In this document: positions 52,759-63,439 of the stretch, piece by piece
Layout of the letters: each line of letters begins with the position of its first letter
Position numbering within the stretch: the stretch's first letter is position 1
Assembly: GCF_030867385.1 (NCBI RefSeq)
Contig: NZ_JAPFBJ010000002.1
Coordinates: 1 to 64,000 of the forward strand
DNA: 64,000 bases
From: Sphingobium sp. DEHP117
Lineage (GTDB): Bacteria; Pseudomonadota; Alphaproteobacteria; Sphingomonadales; Sphingomonadaceae
Reading direction: 5' to 3'
Notes under the pieces: model-generated
What the model was told of the DNA's origin: nothing
What the model saw: only the letters and a program-made list of their open reading frames with translations
Database searches by the model: none
Position numbers and translations under genes: made by a program

Positions 52759-53989
52759 GCGGCATGACTGTCGGCAACAGCGTCGGAACATACTTCCGGC
52801 CCTCGACCCAGGCATCGACGGTGTCAGCCCATTCCTGCATCATGTGGCGACGCTGAACTTCGTACTCGGCCTTGTTATAGACGCCGCGCGATGAACGCCC
52901 ATCCTCGTGCGCAAGGCACTTCTCGATCCAGTCGCGGTTGAAGCCCAGCTCGTTGAGCAGCGTCGACCCCGTGCGCCGAAGGTCATGGACGGTGAACGGC
53001 TCCAGCGGCAGCCCCTCCTTCTTGGCCTGTTCGACGACAGCGTAGGTGACCCGGTTAAAGGTCGCCCGCGACATCGGCGCGTCCGCATCGTAGCGGGACG
53101 GCAGCAGATATCGGGAATTACCAGCGCAGGTCTTGAGCGCGATCATGATGTCGAGGGTCTGCCGGCACAGATAGACGTTGTGCGCCTTCGATCGCTTCAT
53201 GCGCTCCTTCGGGATCGTCCAGACAGCGTTTTCGAAATCGACCTCATCCCAGACCGCGTCCTGCAACTCGCTCTTCCGGACCATGGTGAGGAGGTAGAGC
53301 TTCATGCCGAGGCGGATCGTCGGCAGGGTCGCGACATGCTCGAGTTGCTTGAGCATGATGCGGATCTCGGTCGGCGAAAGCGCCCGGTCCTTCGGCGTGA
53401 AGGTGGCGATCGAAGCAGGACCCACATCATCGGCCGGGTTCGCGACCTTCTCGCCATGGAGAATGGCGAAGGCGTAGATCTGCTTCAGGATATCCCGCAC
53501 ATGGATGGCTGTCGCCGGCGCGCCCCGTTCCACGATCTTGGCGCAGTGTGCGCGCAGGTCATCAGGCGTGATCTCGGTCAGCAACCGATTCCGCCAGACG
53601 GGCTTGAGTTCGCGCTCGAAGATGGCGCGGCGCATGGCGCGCGTGCTGTCGGCCATGGGCGCGCCTGTCAGCCACTTCTCGCCGAACTCACCGAAGCTCT
53701 TGGCCTCCTTGATCCGACGCTTATCCCGCTGCTTCTCGATGGCTGGTGACCGCCCCTCTGCGATCATCCGTTTGGCGTCCAGGCACAGTTCACGCGCCCG
53801 GGCGAGCGAGATCCCATCTCTGGCGTACTTGCCAAGATGGACGGTCTCGCGCCTGCCGTTCAGCCGGTAGTCCAGCCTGAACGAGATGCCGCCTGTGGGT
53901 GCGACGCGCACATACATGCCGTCACGATCGGTCACCTTGTACATTTTGGCTTTTGGTTTCAGGCACTTGAGTGCTGCATCCGTCAACAT
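52733..53989 (-). CDS. int: ICE integrase, P4-type tyrosine recombinase
   Basis: 418 residues; N-terminal DUF4102-type arm-binding domain (MLTDAALKCLKPKAKMYKVT; SFRLDYRLNGRRETVHLGKY ARDGISLARARELCLDAK), core-binding domain, and catalytic domain with Arg in LTMVRKSELQDAVW, His-Leu-Arg in VHDLRRTGSTLLNELG, His in CLAHEDGRSSRG, and the nucleophile Tyr in VYNKAEYEVQ. ATG 53987-53989 is chosen because GGAGG lies 6 bases upstream; an earlier in-frame GTG overlaps that ribosome site. It directs integration at the 3' end of guaA, about 280 bp away. Confidence 0.9.
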   Translation of the reverse strand: MLTDAALKCLKPKAKMYKVTDRDGMYVRVAPTGGISFRLDYRLNGRRETVHLGKYARDGISLARARELCLDAKRMIAEGRSPAIEKQRDKRRIKEAKSFGEFGEKWLTGAPMADSTRAMRRAIFERELKPVWRNRLLTEITPDDLRAHCAKIVERGAPATAIHVRDILKQIYAFAILHGEKVANPADDVGPASIATFTPKDRALSPTEIRIMLKQLEHVATLPTIRLGMKLYLLTMVRKSELQDAVWDEVDFENAVWTIPKERMKRSKAHNVYLCRQTLDIMIALKTCAGNSRYLLPSRYDADAPMSRATFNRVTYAVVEQAKKEGLPLEPFTVHDLRRTGSTLLNELGFNRDWIEKCLAHEDGRSSRGVYNKAEYEVQRRHMMQEWADTVDAWVEGRKYVPTLLPTVMPPIALDPAL

Positions 53990-54080
53990 TTGGGGCCTCC
54001 ACACAAAAAAAGACCGTCAGGCGTTTTTCGGAGGCTTTCGGCGGATATATCTGTTTATTTTCAGCAGATTAGGCCGAAAA

Positions 54081-54118
54081 AAGTACCGTCACGAGCCTCT
54101 GTCGCTGTGACGGTACTT
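54081..54118. repeat. 12-bp perfect inverted repeat between int and guaA
   Basis: AAGTACCGTCAC (54081-54092) and GTGACGGTACTT (54107-54118) with a 14-base loop. It lies ~90 bp upstream of int and ~165 bp from the guaA end. Candidate terminator, integrase arm site or int operator. Confidence 0.6.
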
Positions 54119-54282
54119 TCGATTTTCCGGATGATCAACCGGGGGCGGGTCCGTCACCAGATACGACAGACGCGTTCCATGCCCACCGATAGACATCGAT
54201 AGGCTATGGCTTGATTATTTCTGTTTTTCAGTGGGTTAGAGCGTATTCTGGCGTAGTTTTGGATACCCTCGGATGGGCAAAA

Positions 54283-54298
54283 ATTATTCCCACTCGAT
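54283..54298. other. Probable ICE attachment site at the 3' end of guaA
   Basis: The last guaA codons and stop (plus-strand ATTATTCCCACTCGAT) mark the switch from ICE to chromosomal DNA. The guaA C-terminus (PPGTIEWE) is a well-known integration site for P4-type integrases. A second copy was not seen in the window, which fits the other end lying left of position 1. Confidence 0.6.
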
Positions 54299-55843
54299 CG
54301 TGCCCGGCGGTTTGGATGTATAGTCATACACCACGCGGTTGATGCCCTTCACCTCGTTGATGATGCGCGTAGCGGTGCGGCTGAGGAAGGCGGCGTCGAA
54401 GGGATAGATATCCGCCGTCATGCCGTCCGTGCTGGTGACGGCGCGCAGCGCGCAGACGCTGTCATAGGTGCGCCCGTCTCCCATCACCCCCACGGTGCGC
54501 ACGGGCAGCAGCACGGCGAACGCCTGCCAGATGGCGTCATAGAGGCCAGCATTGCGGATTTCCTCAAGGTAGATCGCGTCCGCCTTGCGCAGGATATCGC
54601 AGCGCTCTTGGCTGACCTCGCCGGGAATGCGGATGGCGAGGCCGGGGCCAGGGAACGGATGGCGGCCTACGAAAATCTCCGGCAGGCCCAGCTCGCGGCC
54701 CAGCACGCGTACCTCGTCCTTGAACAGCTCCCGCAACGGCTCGACCAGCTTCATGTTCATGCGCTCTGGCAGGCCGCCGACATTGTGGTGGCTCTTGATC
54801 GTGACGGACGGCCCGCCGGTGAAGCTCACCGATTCGATCACATCGGGGTAAAGCGTGCCCTGCGCCAGGAAATCCGCACCGCCCACCTTGCGGGCTTCCT
54901 CCTCGAACAGGTCGATGAACGCCTTGCCGATGAACTTGCGCTTCGCCTCCGGGTCCGTCACGCCCGCAAGGCCGCCAAGGAAAGTGGCGGAGGCATCGAC
55001 ATGCACGAGGTTGATGCCGTAATGCTGGCGAAACAGGCTGACGACCTGATCGGCCTCGTTCATGCGCATCAGGCCATGATCGACAAACACGCAGGTAAGC
55101 TGGTCGCCGATCGCCTCGTGGATCAGCACAGCAGCGACCGCCGAGTCCACGCCGCCGGAGAGGCCGCAGATCACCCTGCCGCTGCCCACCTGCGCGCGGA
55201 TCTCCGCAATCTTGGTGGCGCGGAATTCGGCCATCGACCAGTCGCCCGCGCAGCCGCAGACATGCCGCACGAAATTCGCGATCAGCTTCGCGCCGTCTGG
55301 CGTGTGCACCACCTCCGGGTGGAACTGCATCGCGTAGAAGCGCTTCGCCTCGTTGGCGACGATGGCATAGGGCGCCCCCTCGCTTTTCGCCACCACCTCA
55401 AAGCCCTTGGCAAGGCGCGTCACCTTGTCGCCATGGCTCATCCACACCTGATGCTTTTCGCCCGGCGCCCAAAGGCCGTCAAACAAGGTGCAGCTGCCGG
55501 TGATGTCGATGAAGGCGCGGCCGAATTCGCCGCCCTCGCCGCCCTCGACCTTGCCGCCAAGCTGCTCCATCATCGTCTGCTGGCCATAGCAGATGCCAAG
55601 GATCGGGACGCCCGCATCGAAGAACGCCTGCGGGGCGCGCGGGCTGTCTTCCCACGTTACCGAGGACGGACCGCCCGACAGGATGATCCCGCTGGGTTTC
55701 ATCCGCTCAAAGGCTGCGGCGGCGGCGCTGAACGGGGCGATCTCCGAATAGACGCCCGCCTCGCGCACGCGCCGGGCGATGAGCTGCGTCACCTGGCTGC
55801 CAAAGTCGACGATGAGGATGGATTCGTGGTGCTGGCCTGTCAT
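54284..55843 (-). CDS. guaA: GMP synthase (glutamine-hydrolysing)
   Basis: 519 residues converting XMP to GMP with glutamine and ATP. The N-terminal class I amidotransferase has Cys85 ([17 protein letters not shown]) and the paired His/Glu ([10 protein letters not shown]). The ATP-pyrophosphatase has [16 protein letters not shown], and the dimerisation domain ends KPPGTIEWE. Length matches family standard. Its 3' end is intact despite the adjacent ICE, so the element restores the coding end. Confidence 0.97.
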   Translation of the reverse strand: MTGQHHESILIVDFGSQVTQLIARRVREAGVYSEIAPFSAAAAAFERMKPSGIILSGGPSSVTWEDSPRAPQAFFDAGVPILGICYGQQTMMEQLGGKVEGGEGGEFGRAFIDITGSCTLFDGLWAPGEKHQVWMSHGDKVTRLAKGFEVVAKSEGAPYAIVANEAKRFYAMQFHPEVVHTPDGAKLIANFVRHVCGCAGDWSMAEFRATKIAEIRAQVGSGRVICGLSGGVDSAVAAVLIHEAIGDQLTCVFVDHGLMRMNEADQVVSLFRQHYGINLVHVDASATFLGGLAGVTDPEAKRKFIGKAFIDLFEEEARKVGGADFLAQGTLYPDVIESVSFTGGPSVTIKSHHNVGGLPERMNMKLVEPLRELFKDEVRVLGRELGLPEIFVGRHPFPGPGLAIRIPGEVSQERCDILRKADAIYLEEIRNAGLYDAIWQAFAVLLPVRTVGVMGDGRTYDSVCALRAVTSTDGMTADIYPFDAAFLSRTATRIINEVKGINRVVYDYTSKPPGTIEWE

Positions 55844-55887
55844 AGGGAGCCGATAAGGCGGGCAGGCGCGCCTGTCCAGCCTGCGCG

Positions 55888-58089
55888 CTATTTGGGCGTA
55901 ACCTCCAGCCCGGTCCAGTGCGCGAGGAAGGCGTAGCTGTCGGCATATTCGGCGATCAGCTTGTCGACCGGCTTGCCCGAGCCATGCCCGGCGCGCGTTT
56001 CGATGCGGATGAGGTGCGGTTTAGGGCCGATCTGCGCGGCCTGCAGCGCGGCGGCATATTTAAAGCTGTGGCCCGGAACCACGCGGTCGTCCGTATCGGC
56101 CGTCGTCACCAGGATCGCGGGATAGTCCACGCCCGGGCGAATATTGTGATAGGGCGAATAGCCGCGCAGAATTTTGAAATCCGCCTCTTTGTCCGGGTAT
56201 CCGTAATCATCGACCCAGTATCGCCCGGCCGTGAACTGGTCGAAGCGGAGCATGTCCATCACGCCGACGGCGGGCAGCGCGGCAGCAAACAGGTCCGGAC
56301 GCTGGTTCACCACCGCGCCCACCAGCAACCCGCCATTGGATCGGCCCTCGATGGCGAGCTGGCCCGCGCCGGTATAGGCATTGTCGATCAGATATTCGCC
56401 CGCAGCGATGAAATCATCGAACACATTCTGCTTGTTGGCGAGGCGGCCCGCATCATGCCACTCGCGGCCGAACTCGCCGCCGCCGCGCAGGTTCGCCACC
56501 GCGATCACCCCGCCCTGCTCCAGCCAGGCCATGCGTGTGGCGGAATAGCCCGGCGTGAGTGGAATGTTGAAACCGCCATAGCCGTAGAGCAGCGTGGGCG
56601 CGGGCGTGCGGGTGCGGGCCAGCGCCTTCTTGCGCACGACGAACATCGGAACCTTGGTGCCGTCCTTGGAAGCGTAGAACAGCTGCTCTTCTTCATAGTC
56701 CTCGGGATCGAAGGCGAGGCGCGGCCGGGCGAACTCTGCGATAGCGCCCGTATCGGTATTGAAACGATAGATGGTGCCCGGCGTGGTGAAACCGGAAAAG
56801 CTGAAGAACGTCTCCGGGTCGCCCGCCTTGCCGCCAAAGCCCGCCGCCGTGCCGATTCCCGGCAGCGGGACCGGGCCGACAAAGCGGCCATCCAGCTCGA
56901 CCAGCTCCGCAACCGATTGTGCCTTGCTCATATAGGCGAGGATGATGCGCCGCCCGATCATCGATGCGCCCGCAAGCGTATCGGCCCGCTGTGCCACCAC
57001 CTCCACCGGGGCGGCGCGGCGGCGCGCGGCATCGAGTGTGACGAGGCGACCGCGCGGCGCGTCTCGATCAGTGATGAACCACATACGGCTCGCCACGCTG
57101 CCGACCAGCCGCCACTCATGGTCGAGGCCGGATACCAGCCTGCGCGGCTTCCATTTCGGATCGGCGAGGTCGATCACCGTGACGGCATAGCGCGGGTCCG
57201 TCCCCTCCGAGGTGGTGATGACGAGCCAGGCACCATCGTCCGTCACCTGCGCGCTGTGGTTCCATTTGGGGTGATCCGGGGTGCGATAGACCAGCCGATC
57301 GGCGCTCTGATCTGTGCCGAGGCGATGATAATAGACCGCGTGGCCAAGGTCCGCGCCCAGAAACTCGCGCCCCTTTTCCGGCGCGGGAAAGCGGGAATAG
57401 AAAAATCCCTCCCCGGCCCTGTCCCACTCGAGGCGGGAGAACTTCACCCAGTCCACCCGGTCGGGCAGCACAGCGCCGCTATCGACATCGAGCACGTGCA
57501 CCGTGCGCCAATCGGTGCCGCCGTCCTGCACCGCATAGACAAGGCGGCGGCCATCGGGCGAAGGCTCCCATTCAGCGAGCGCGGTCGCCCCGTCCCTGGC
57601 AAAGCCATTGGGGTCGATCAGCAGGCGCGGCGCCCCCTCCGCCCCTTCGCGCACATACAGTGGAGACTGGTTTTGCAGGCCGGTGTTGAAGAGGTGAAAA
57701 ATCCGCCCACCCGCCTTGCGGGGCACCGAATAGCGGGCATAGTCGAACAGCGCGCGCATCCGCGCCCGCAATATCTCCCGCCCCGGTAAGGTGGCGAGAT
57801 AAGCGTCGGTGACGCGGTTCTGCGCGCCAACCCAGGCTTCGACCTCTTTGTCGGTGCGCACATCATTTTCAAGCCAGCGATAGGGATCGGCAATGCTTTC
57901 GCCGAACTTCTCCTCAATGAGTGGCAGCGCGCGGGTGGCGGGATAGCGGATGGCGGGCATGGAGTCCTTGTTCGCGGAGCGAGGGGCCGAAGCGGCAGCG
58001 TCTGGCGCATTTGCCCGTGCGCACGGAGCAGAAAGCGCGCCCAGCGCCAGCGCGCATATCAGCGCGGCCCGATATGTGGATCCTGTCAC
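55888..58089 (-). CDS. Prolyl oligopeptidase (S9A) family peptidase, secreted
   Basis: 733 residues. A signal peptide ([19 protein letters not shown]) points to the periplasm. The beta-propeller domain starts near [20 protein letters not shown], and the C-terminal alpha/beta-hydrolase has the catalytic Ser in [19 protein letters not shown], Asp in [15 protein letters not shown] and His in [14 protein letters not shown]. It cleaves short peptides after proline. Ends 44 bases from the guaA start, same strand. Confidence 0.95.
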   Translation of the reverse strand: MTGSTYRAALICALALGALSAPCARANAPDAAASAPRSANKDSMPAIRYPATRALPLIEEKFGESIADPYRWLENDVRTDKEVEAWVGAQNRVTDAYLATLPGREILRARMRALFDYARYSVPRKAGGRIFHLFNTGLQNQSPLYVREGAEGAPRLLIDPNGFARDGATALAEWEPSPDGRRLVYAVQDGGTDWRTVHVLDVDSGAVLPDRVDWVKFSRLEWDRAGEGFFYSRFPAPEKGREFLGADLGHAVYYHRLGTDQSADRLVYRTPDHPKWNHSAQVTDDGAWLVITTSEGTDPRYAVTVIDLADPKWKPRRLVSGLDHEWRLVGSVASRMWFITDRDAPRGRLVTLDAARRRAAPVEVVAQRADTLAGASMIGRRIILAYMSKAQSVAELVELDGRFVGPVPLPGIGTAAGFGGKAGDPETFFSFSGFTTPGTIYRFNTDTGAIAEFARPRLAFDPEDYEEEQLFYASKDGTKVPMFVVRKKALARTRTPAPTLLYGYGGFNIPLTPGYSATRMAWLEQGGVIAVANLRGGGEFGREWHDAGRLANKQNVFDDFIAAGEYLIDNAYTGAGQLAIEGRSNGGLLVGAVVNQRPDLFAAALPAVGVMDMLRFDQFTAGRYWVDDYGYPDKEADFKILRGYSPYHNIRPGVDYPAILVTTADTDDRVVPGHSFKYAAALQAAQIGPKPHLIRIETRAGHGSGKPVDKLIAEYADSYAFLAHWTGLEVTPK

Positions 58090-58121
58090 ACCCTCTCCCG
58101 GCTCCCTCGGGCTTATAGCGC

Positions 58122-58159
58122 CAAACGGGCCGCCAGCCTATTGGCCGACGACCCGTTTG
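58122..58159 (-). terminator. Stem-loop downstream of rplQ
   Basis: CAAACGGG (58122-58129) and CCCGTTTG (58152-58159), 8-bp perfect arms 25 bases after the rplQ stop. There is no T run on the minus strand, so it is a weak terminator candidate or a 3'-end stabiliser. Confidence 0.4.
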
Positions 58160-58183
58160 TGAAGCGATGATGTGATGAAGCGC

Positions 58184-58609
58184 TTAGGCGGCTTCCATCT
58201 CATCCATGTCTGCGGTCTGCACCGGGCCGCTGTCCTGACCCTTGGCGCTGGTGTCGCGGTCGACCAGCTCGATCACCGCGATCGGCGCGGCGTCTGACGC
58301 GCGATACCCCGCCTTGATGATGCGCGTATAGCCACCGGCGCGGCCCTTGTAGCGCTCAGCCAGAACGTCGAACAGCTTGGCGAGCTGCGCGTCGTCCTGC
58401 AGGCGCGACTGCGCGAGGCGGCGGTTGGAAAGGCCACCGCGCTTGGCGAGCGTGATCAGCTTCTCGACATAGGGGCGCAGTTCGCGCGCCTTGGCGATAC
58501 CGGTTGTGATCTGCTCGTGCTTGATGAGCGAGGCCGCGAGGTTGCGCAGCAGGGCCGTGCGATGGCCCGATGCGCGCTGTAGCTTGCGATGTCCTACCTT
58601 GTGACGCAT
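58184..58609 (-). CDS. rplQ: 50S ribosomal protein L17
   Basis: 141 residues starting [20 protein letters not shown] at ATG 58607-58609; the longer open frame upstream is not L17. It has the L17 core ([37 protein letters not shown]) plus an acidic C-terminal extension normal in sphingomonads. Last gene of the rpsM-rpsK-rpoA-rplQ operon; a 250-bp gap to rpoA holds no gene. Confidence 0.97.
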   Translation of the reverse strand: MRHKVGHRKLQRASGHRTALLRNLAASLIKHEQITTGIAKARELRPYVEKLITLAKRGGLSNRRLAQSRLQDDAQLAKLFDVLAERYKGRAGGYTRIIKAGYRASDAAPIAVIELVDRDTSAKGQDSGPVQTADMDEMEAA

Positions 58610-58860
58610 GTTTCTTACTCCGTTCGTAAAGGGACCGTGCGAGGTATCCCCATCCCGGCGGTGTTGGCTAGCAGGCCACCGCCATCGCCTGTGTGTCCTA
58701 AGACCGCGTGGTGTTTCGTTCAGGCGGAGCCGGGTCGAAGACGACCGTAGGGCAAAAGTTCGATTTTCGAGCACCGGCGCGCAGCGTACCCATAGTAGGT
58801 GAGCACCGGACCGGAGAAAATCGGGCTTTGCAGGCCCGCCTGGGCGGAATGCCGCCGGTC

Positions 58861-59925
58861 TTAGCCCATGAGCTCCTGTTCGAGCTTCTTCGCCATCTCC
58901 TCGATATTCTCCGGCGGCCAGCCGGGGATATCCATGCCGAGGCGCAGGCCCATGGACGAGAGCACTTCCTTGATCTCATTGAGCGACTTGCGGCCGAAGT
59001 TCGGCGTGCGCAGCATCTCCGCCTCGGTCTTCTGAACCAGATCGCCGATGTAGATGATGTTGTCGTTCTTGAGGCAGTTGGCCGAGCGGACCGAAAGCTC
59101 CAGCTCGTCCACCTTCTTGAGGAGGTAGCGGTTGATGGTGTTGGCGTTGCTCTCGCCCTCGCCACCCGCAGCAGCCCCGCCTGCCATCGCGACCGGCGCT
59201 GGCGCGGCCAGCGCGTCCTCGAAGTGGACGAACAGCTGCAGCTGATCCTGCAGGATGCGCGCGGCATAGGCGACTGCATCCTCGGGGCTGACGGTGCCGT
59301 CGGTCTCGACCGTGAGGCTCAATTTGTCGAAGTCCAGCTCCTGGCCCACGCGGGTCGGCTCGACCTTGTAGGCCACCTGGCGCACCGGCGAATACAGCGC
59401 ATCGACCGGGATGAGGCCGATCGGCGCATCGGCCGGGCGGTTGGAAACGGCCGGAACATAGCCCTTGCCGATATCGGCCGTCAGCTCCATGTTGAGCGAC
59501 GCGCCCTGATCGAGGTGGCAGATGACGAGATCGGGGTTCATCACCTCGATGTCGCCGGACACCGCAATGTCGCCCGCCTTCACCTCGGCAGGGCCGGTGA
59601 TCGAGAGCTGAAGCCGCTTCGGCCCCTCGCCCTCCATCTTGAGCGCGATCTGCTTTACGTTGAGCACGATGTCGGTCACGTCTTCACGCACACCGGCGAG
59701 CGACGAGAACTCATGCAGCACGTTCTCGATCTTGATCGAGGTTACGGCCGCACCCTGCAGCGACGACAGCAGAACGCGGCGCAGCGCGTTGCCCAGCGTC
59801 AAGCCAAAGCCGCGCTCAAGCGGCTCCGCCACGAAGGTCGCCTTGCGGCGGCCATCGCCGGCAGACTTGATCTCCAGGCTGTTGGGCTTCTTCAATTCCT
59901 GCCAGTTCTTCATGTTGACAGTCAT
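58861..59925 (-). CDS. rpoA: RNA polymerase alpha subunit
   Basis: 354 residues beginning [20 protein letters not shown] at ATG 59923-59925, behind an AG-rich ribosome site. N-terminal dimerisation domain ([20 protein letters not shown]), an alphaproteobacterial linker with an Ala/Gly-rich insert ([19 protein letters not shown]), and the C-terminal domain ([39 protein letters not shown]). Confidence 0.97.
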   Translation of the reverse strand: MTVNMKNWQELKKPNSLEIKSAGDGRRKATFVAEPLERGFGLTLGNALRRVLLSSLQGAAVTSIKIENVLHEFSSLAGVREDVTDIVLNVKQIALKMEGEGPKRLQLSITGPAEVKAGDIAVSGDIEVMNPDLVICHLDQGASLNMELTADIGKGYVPAVSNRPADAPIGLIPVDALYSPVRQVAYKVEPTRVGQELDFDKLSLTVETDGTVSPEDAVAYAARILQDQLQLFVHFEDALAAPAPVAMAGGAAAGGEGESNANTINRYLLKKVDELELSVRSANCLKNDNIIYIGDLVQKTEAEMLRTPNFGRKSLNEIKEVLSSMGLRLGMDIPGWPPENIEEMAKKLEQELMG

Positions 59926-60031
59926 GTATTTCCCCTGGGAATATGGCGGGAGTTCTGCCTTCACTGAAGAAGCGAACCCCGGCCGGTGCAAAAGCGAGGG
60001 TGGCGCGTCCGCCACCCTGACGGGAGGTTCG

Positions 60032-60421
60032 TTAGACGCGACGACGCTTGGACGGCCGCACACCATTGTGCGGGATCGGCGTTACGTCGCGGATCGAGGT
60101 GATGGTGAAGCCGACGGCCTGGAGGGCGCGCAGCGCGGACTCACGGCCCGAACCCGGACCCTTCACCTCAACCTCAAGGGTGCGCACGCCATGCTCGGCG
60201 GCCTTGCGGCCCGCATCCTCGGCGCAGACCTGCGCGGCGTACGGCGTGGACTTGCGGCTGCCCTTGAAGCCCATCATGCCGGCGGACGACCAGCTGATCG
60301 CATTGCCCTGCGCGTCGGTGATGGTGATCATGGTGTTGTTGAAGCTGGCGTTCACGTGCGCGACGCCGGCCGAGATGTTCTTGCGCTCGCGTCTTTTGAT
60401 GCGCTGAGGTTCCCGTGCCAT
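60032..60421 (-). CDS. rpsK: 30S ribosomal protein S11
   Basis: 129 residues from ATG 60419-60421 ([20 protein letters not shown]), ending [10 protein letters not shown]. Core [20 protein letters not shown] and DVTPIPHNG are diagnostic of S11. An in-frame ATG three codons upstream is possible but the family starts at MAREP. Confidence 0.97.
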   Translation of the reverse strand: MAREPQRIKRRERKNISAGVAHVNASFNNTMITITDAQGNAISWSSAGMMGFKGSRKSTPYAAQVCAEDAGRKAAEHGVRTLEVEVKGPGSGRESALRALQAVGFTITSIRDVTPIPHNGVRPSKRRRV

Positions 60422-60519
60422 ATCTTGCATTCCCTACTCGAAATTTCTGTCTTCGAGGCTGTGCCCAAGGCGGGCTGCCTCCGGCGGAGAAAAAGTTGAA
60501 ATCGTCCCCGGGACGATTC

Positions 60520-60888
60520 TTACTTTTTCTTACCTGCGATCGGCTTCGCCTTGCCCTTGCGGGTGCGCGCGTTGGTATGCGTGCGCTGGCCGCGAACCGG
60601 CAGGCCCTTGCGATGGCGCAGGCCGCGATAGCAGGCGAGGTCCATCAGGCGCTTGATGTTCATCGCGGTGTCGCGGCGCAGATCGCCCTCCACCGTGTAG
60701 CTCGCGTCGATTGCCTCGCGGATCTGGAGCACCTCGGCGTCCGAAAGATCCTGAACGCGGCGGCTCTCGTCGATGCCGAGCTTGGTTGCGATGTCCACCG
60801 CAGTCTTGCGGCCGATGCCGTGAATGTAGGTCAGCGCGATGATAACGCGCTTGTTGGTCGGGATGTTGACGCCCGCGATACGTGCCAT
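60520..60888 (-). CDS. rpsM: 30S ribosomal protein S13
   Basis: 122 residues from ATG 60886-60888 ([20 protein letters not shown]), ending [10 protein letters not shown]. Contains the S13 motifs [20 protein letters not shown] and [20 protein letters not shown]. First gene of the operon in the window. A GC hairpin (GGGCGC...GCGCCC, about 60913-60931) precedes it. Confidence 0.97.
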   Translation of the reverse strand: MARIAGVNIPTNKRVIIALTYIHGIGRKTAVDIATKLGIDESRRVQDLSDAEVLQIREAIDASYTVEGDLRRDTAMNIKRLMDLACYRGLRHRKGLPVRGQRTHTNARTRKGKAKPIAGKKK

Positions 60889-61143
60889 AAAAATGCTTCT
60901 CCTGCTCCACAGGGCGCCTGGCGAGCGCCCCATCTCAAAGCTTGATGCCGCGCTGCCGGTATAATCCGGCATGGGCAACGACGATATTCCGGGATACAAA
61001 AAGCACGGCCAGCGCCTTTACCCGCACTGCCGTCCATCCATGTATCGGAAGCGGTTGCCCTTATCGAGTCGCCTGTGCCCTGTCAAGCAAAGGACTATGT
61101 TCACCTTCACTTAACCAAAATATCGGAAAATGGGGTTGTCGAT

Positions 61144-61155
61144 CCTTTATAAAGG
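61144..61155 (+). promoter_or_regulatory. Palindrome in front of the response-regulator gene
   Basis: CCTTTATAAAGG, a perfect 12-bp palindrome within GATCCTTTATAAAGGGTC, 29 bases before the start at 61184. Possible operator or part of the promoter. Confidence 0.35.
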
Positions 61156-61183
61156 GTCAGCGGATCGGCGGAGACTGGCATCA

Positions 61184-61618
61184 ATGAATTTAACAACAAT
61201 CCTGGTCGTCGATGATTCCGTAACAATCCGCGCAATGCTGGAGGTGTTGCTGGAGCAGGACCGCTCGCTGCGCATCGTCGGCATCGCTGGCGACGCCGAG
61301 GAAACATTCCGTCTGATTCGCGAAACCGACCCGGATGTCATCACTCTGGATGTCGCAATGCCCGGCATGGACGGCATGGCCGTGCTGGAACAGATCATGC
61401 GCGAGGAGCCGCGCCCGGTCATCATGCTTTCCTCGCTCATGCGCGAGGGAGATCCGATGCGGGTCGAGGCGGAACAAAAAGGCGCCGCCGGATGCTTTAA
61501 CAAGTCGCGCATGGTCAGCCAGGCGCCCGAGTTGATCGCGATGATCAAGGAGGTCGCCTATCAGCGCGGCCACAGGGGTGAGGATATTCCCCGCATGCCC
61601 CTTTCCGCTAGAGCCTGA
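61184..61618 (+). CDS. Single-domain response regulator, CheB/CheY-like receiver
   Basis: 144 residues starting MNLTTILVVDDSVTIRAMLE. It has the acidic pair (VVDDS), phospho-acceptor Asp in VITLDVAMPGMDGMAVLEQI, Ser/Thr in MLSSLMREG, and Lys in GCFNKSRMVS. The receiver most resembles that of CheB, but no methylesterase or output domain follows. No kinase gene is nearby. Transcribed away from rpsM and convergent with the acyltransferase, overlapping its end by 11 bases. Confidence 0.88.
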   Translation: MNLTTILVVDDSVTIRAMLEVLLEQDRSLRIVGIAGDAEETFRLIRETDPDVITLDVAMPGMDGMAVLEQIMREEPRPVIMLSSLMREGDPMRVEAEQKGAAGCFNKSRMVSQAPELIAMIKEVAYQRGHRGEDIPRMPLSARA

Positions 61619-62684
61619 TCGCCCCTGCCCGTTCGGTCCCGCCGCTGCGGCTGCTTTTGCGCGCTTTCCACCGCTCGGTGATCCACCGGCTCGCAGGCAT
61701 TTCAACCCCATAATGCAGCGCCGCTGCCATCGGCACGATCACGCTGAGCGCGAGCGCGAACGCACTCCAGTGATCCAGCCCGGCGGCCTGCGCTTTCAGC
61801 AGGATGACGAAGCTGATATTCTCGTGCACGAGGTAGAGCGGATAGCTGATCGCGCCGAACCATAATATCGGCCGCACGTTGAGAAAGCGCAGCGCCCCGC
61901 CGAGCGTCGCCGCAAAGGTTATGATGAGAGCGCACCCGGCCAGAAACATGTCGTATTTGTCGGTGAGGAACAACGTGATCAGCGCCGCCGCGAAATAGGG
62001 CAGTTGCCTGTGCCATTGGCGCTGCCCCGACCAGATGCGATAGAACAGCATGCCGATAATGAAATAGGGCACGAACTGAAGCACCAGCACCATGGCGATG
62101 CGCGAGGGCATGTCCTCCCACAGGAACATCAGGCATTTGAGTGCCAGCCACGGGATCAACATCGGCTCCAGCCGATCAAGCTTTTTGCCGAGCAACAGCC
62201 ACAACCCGATCATGCAGGCATAAAATCCCAGCTCGACCGTCAGCGTCCAGTAGGCTCCGTCCACTGCGGGCAGATAGAGATAGCCCTGCAGCATCGTGAT
62301 GTTGGCGAGCGCGGCGGTGGACGGGATCTGCAACTGCTCCACATGCCCCAGCCACACGAATGCCAGCACCAGCGGGAGGGTAGCCCAATAGGCCGGAAAA
62401 AGACGCGAGAAGCGATTGACCGCGAAATCCATCACACCGCCTATCCGCTCGAGCGTGAAGAAGATCGCAAAGCCGGACAATGCGAAGAACAACAGAACCC
62501 GATATTCCCCCGCCCAGAACGAGAAGGGGACGTGGTCGACGCCCGGAAATACCTGGGGAAAGCGGGTGGTCAAGTGAAACAGCACGACTGTGATCGCCCC
62601 GATGCCGCGCAGGGCATCAAGCTCGATCAGGCGCCCCCTGGTGGCGCGCACCGGCGAATCAACAACAGCCGTTTCGTCTCGCAT
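61608..62684 (-). CDS. Acyltransferase 3 family membrane protein
   Basis: 358 residues. Begins MRDETAVVDSPVRATRGRLI then ELDALRGIGAITVVLFHLT, the acyltransferase-3 hallmark (catalytic His in LFHLT), with RFSRLFPAYW as the second motif. About ten membrane segments. Such enzymes O-acylate surface glycans or lipids; the substrate cannot be read. Stands alone between the regulator and the YoaK-like gene. Confidence 0.9.
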   Translation of the reverse strand: MRDETAVVDSPVRATRGRLIELDALRGIGAITVVLFHLTTRFPQVFPGVDHVPFSFWAGEYRVLLFFALSGFAIFFTLERIGGVMDFAVNRFSRLFPAYWATLPLVLAFVWLGHVEQLQIPSTAALANITMLQGYLYLPAVDGAYWTLTVELGFYACMIGLWLLLGKKLDRLEPMLIPWLALKCLMFLWEDMPSRIAMVLVLQFVPYFIIGMLFYRIWSGQRQWHRQLPYFAAALITLFLTDKYDMFLAGCALIITFAATLGGALRFLNVRPILWFGAISYPLYLVHENISFVILLKAQAAGLDHWSAFALALSVIVPMAAALHYGVEMPASRWITERWKARKSSRSGGTERAGAIRL

Positions 62685-62751
62685 TGCGCGGCTGATAGCG
62701 GAAAATGCTTAAGACCCTAGTAAAGCTGTTGGCGGGTGAGCAGTAGCAGCC

Positions 62752-63363
62752 CTAACTGCGAGAGGGCATGGGCGCTGCATCATCGAGCGGCCCCGCCGCA
62801 AGGCAGCAGCCTGCGGCAACCGCCGCCGCGCACCACAAGGCCGCCGCGCCAAAGTGCGTCTGCATCGCCGCCCCCGCCACCGCGCCGCCCACCAGTGCCA
62901 GCCACAGCGCCATATGCGGCAGCCATGCCCTGCGGTCCTCGCCCAGCAGCGCGCCCGCGATGCGCTGCCCCGCCTTGACGAAGGTGCCGGTCATGTAGGT
63001 GAGCGCCACACGCACCTCGCCATCGCGCTCGAACGTGGCGTTCTCCGCACCCATTGCCAAGGCAAGCAGCAGCGCGGACGGCATGGCCCAGCCCGCGCTT
63101 CCCGTCGCCGCACCCAGCGTCAACAACAGCGCCACCAGCCCCAGCACAGCCCTGTGTCGCCTGCGCGCGAGCCTGCCAGTGAGCGACCCGGCAATTACGC
63201 CCAGGAAGAACGCGGCGATCAGGCCGCCCGCGCGTATCCAGTCCGCCGCATGATGCATCAGGCCCACCGCAAGGCGGGTGCTGTTCCCGCTCATGAACGA
63301 GACGAAAAATCCGCCGATCTGGATGAAGCCGATCGCGTCGACATATCCCGCCAGCGCCGCCAA
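62752..63363 (-). CDS. YoaK/DUF1275 family membrane protein, 5' end uncertain
   Basis: 203 residues as drawn from a TTG at 63363; ALAGYVDAIGFIQIGGFFVS then FMSGNSTRLAVGL are DUF1275 hallmarks, with six membrane segments and TYMTGTFVKAGQRIAG. No ATG in this frame precedes the first membrane segment. An ATG in another frame 40 bases upstream would give MIELNHRA, which could join through one extra base in the GC run (GGGCGCGCGCTGGCG). So either a rare start or a single-base frameshift. Confidence 0.8.
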   Translation of the reverse strand: MAALAGYVDAIGFIQIGGFFVSFMSGNSTRLAVGLMHHAADWIRAGGLIAAFFLGVIAGSLTGRLARRRHRAVLGLVALLLTLGAATGSAGWAMPSALLLALAMGAENATFERDGEVRVALTYMTGTFVKAGQRIAGALLGEDRRAWLPHMALWLALVGGAVAGAAMQTHFGAAALWCAAAVAAGCCLAAGPLDDAAPMPSRS

Positions 63364-63439
63364 CAGCAGCGCCAGCGCGCGCCCTGTGATTAAGCTCGAT
63401 CATCCCCGCCGGTCAGCGGGATGCGTCGCCCGGTCCGCA

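Noticed and set aside
54608-55936. Plus-strand open frame of 442 residues
   Set aside because: Antisense of guaA; His/Arg/Ala-rich shadow.
55918-57789. Plus-strand open frame of 623 residues
   Set aside because: Antisense of the prolyl oligopeptidase; no domain.
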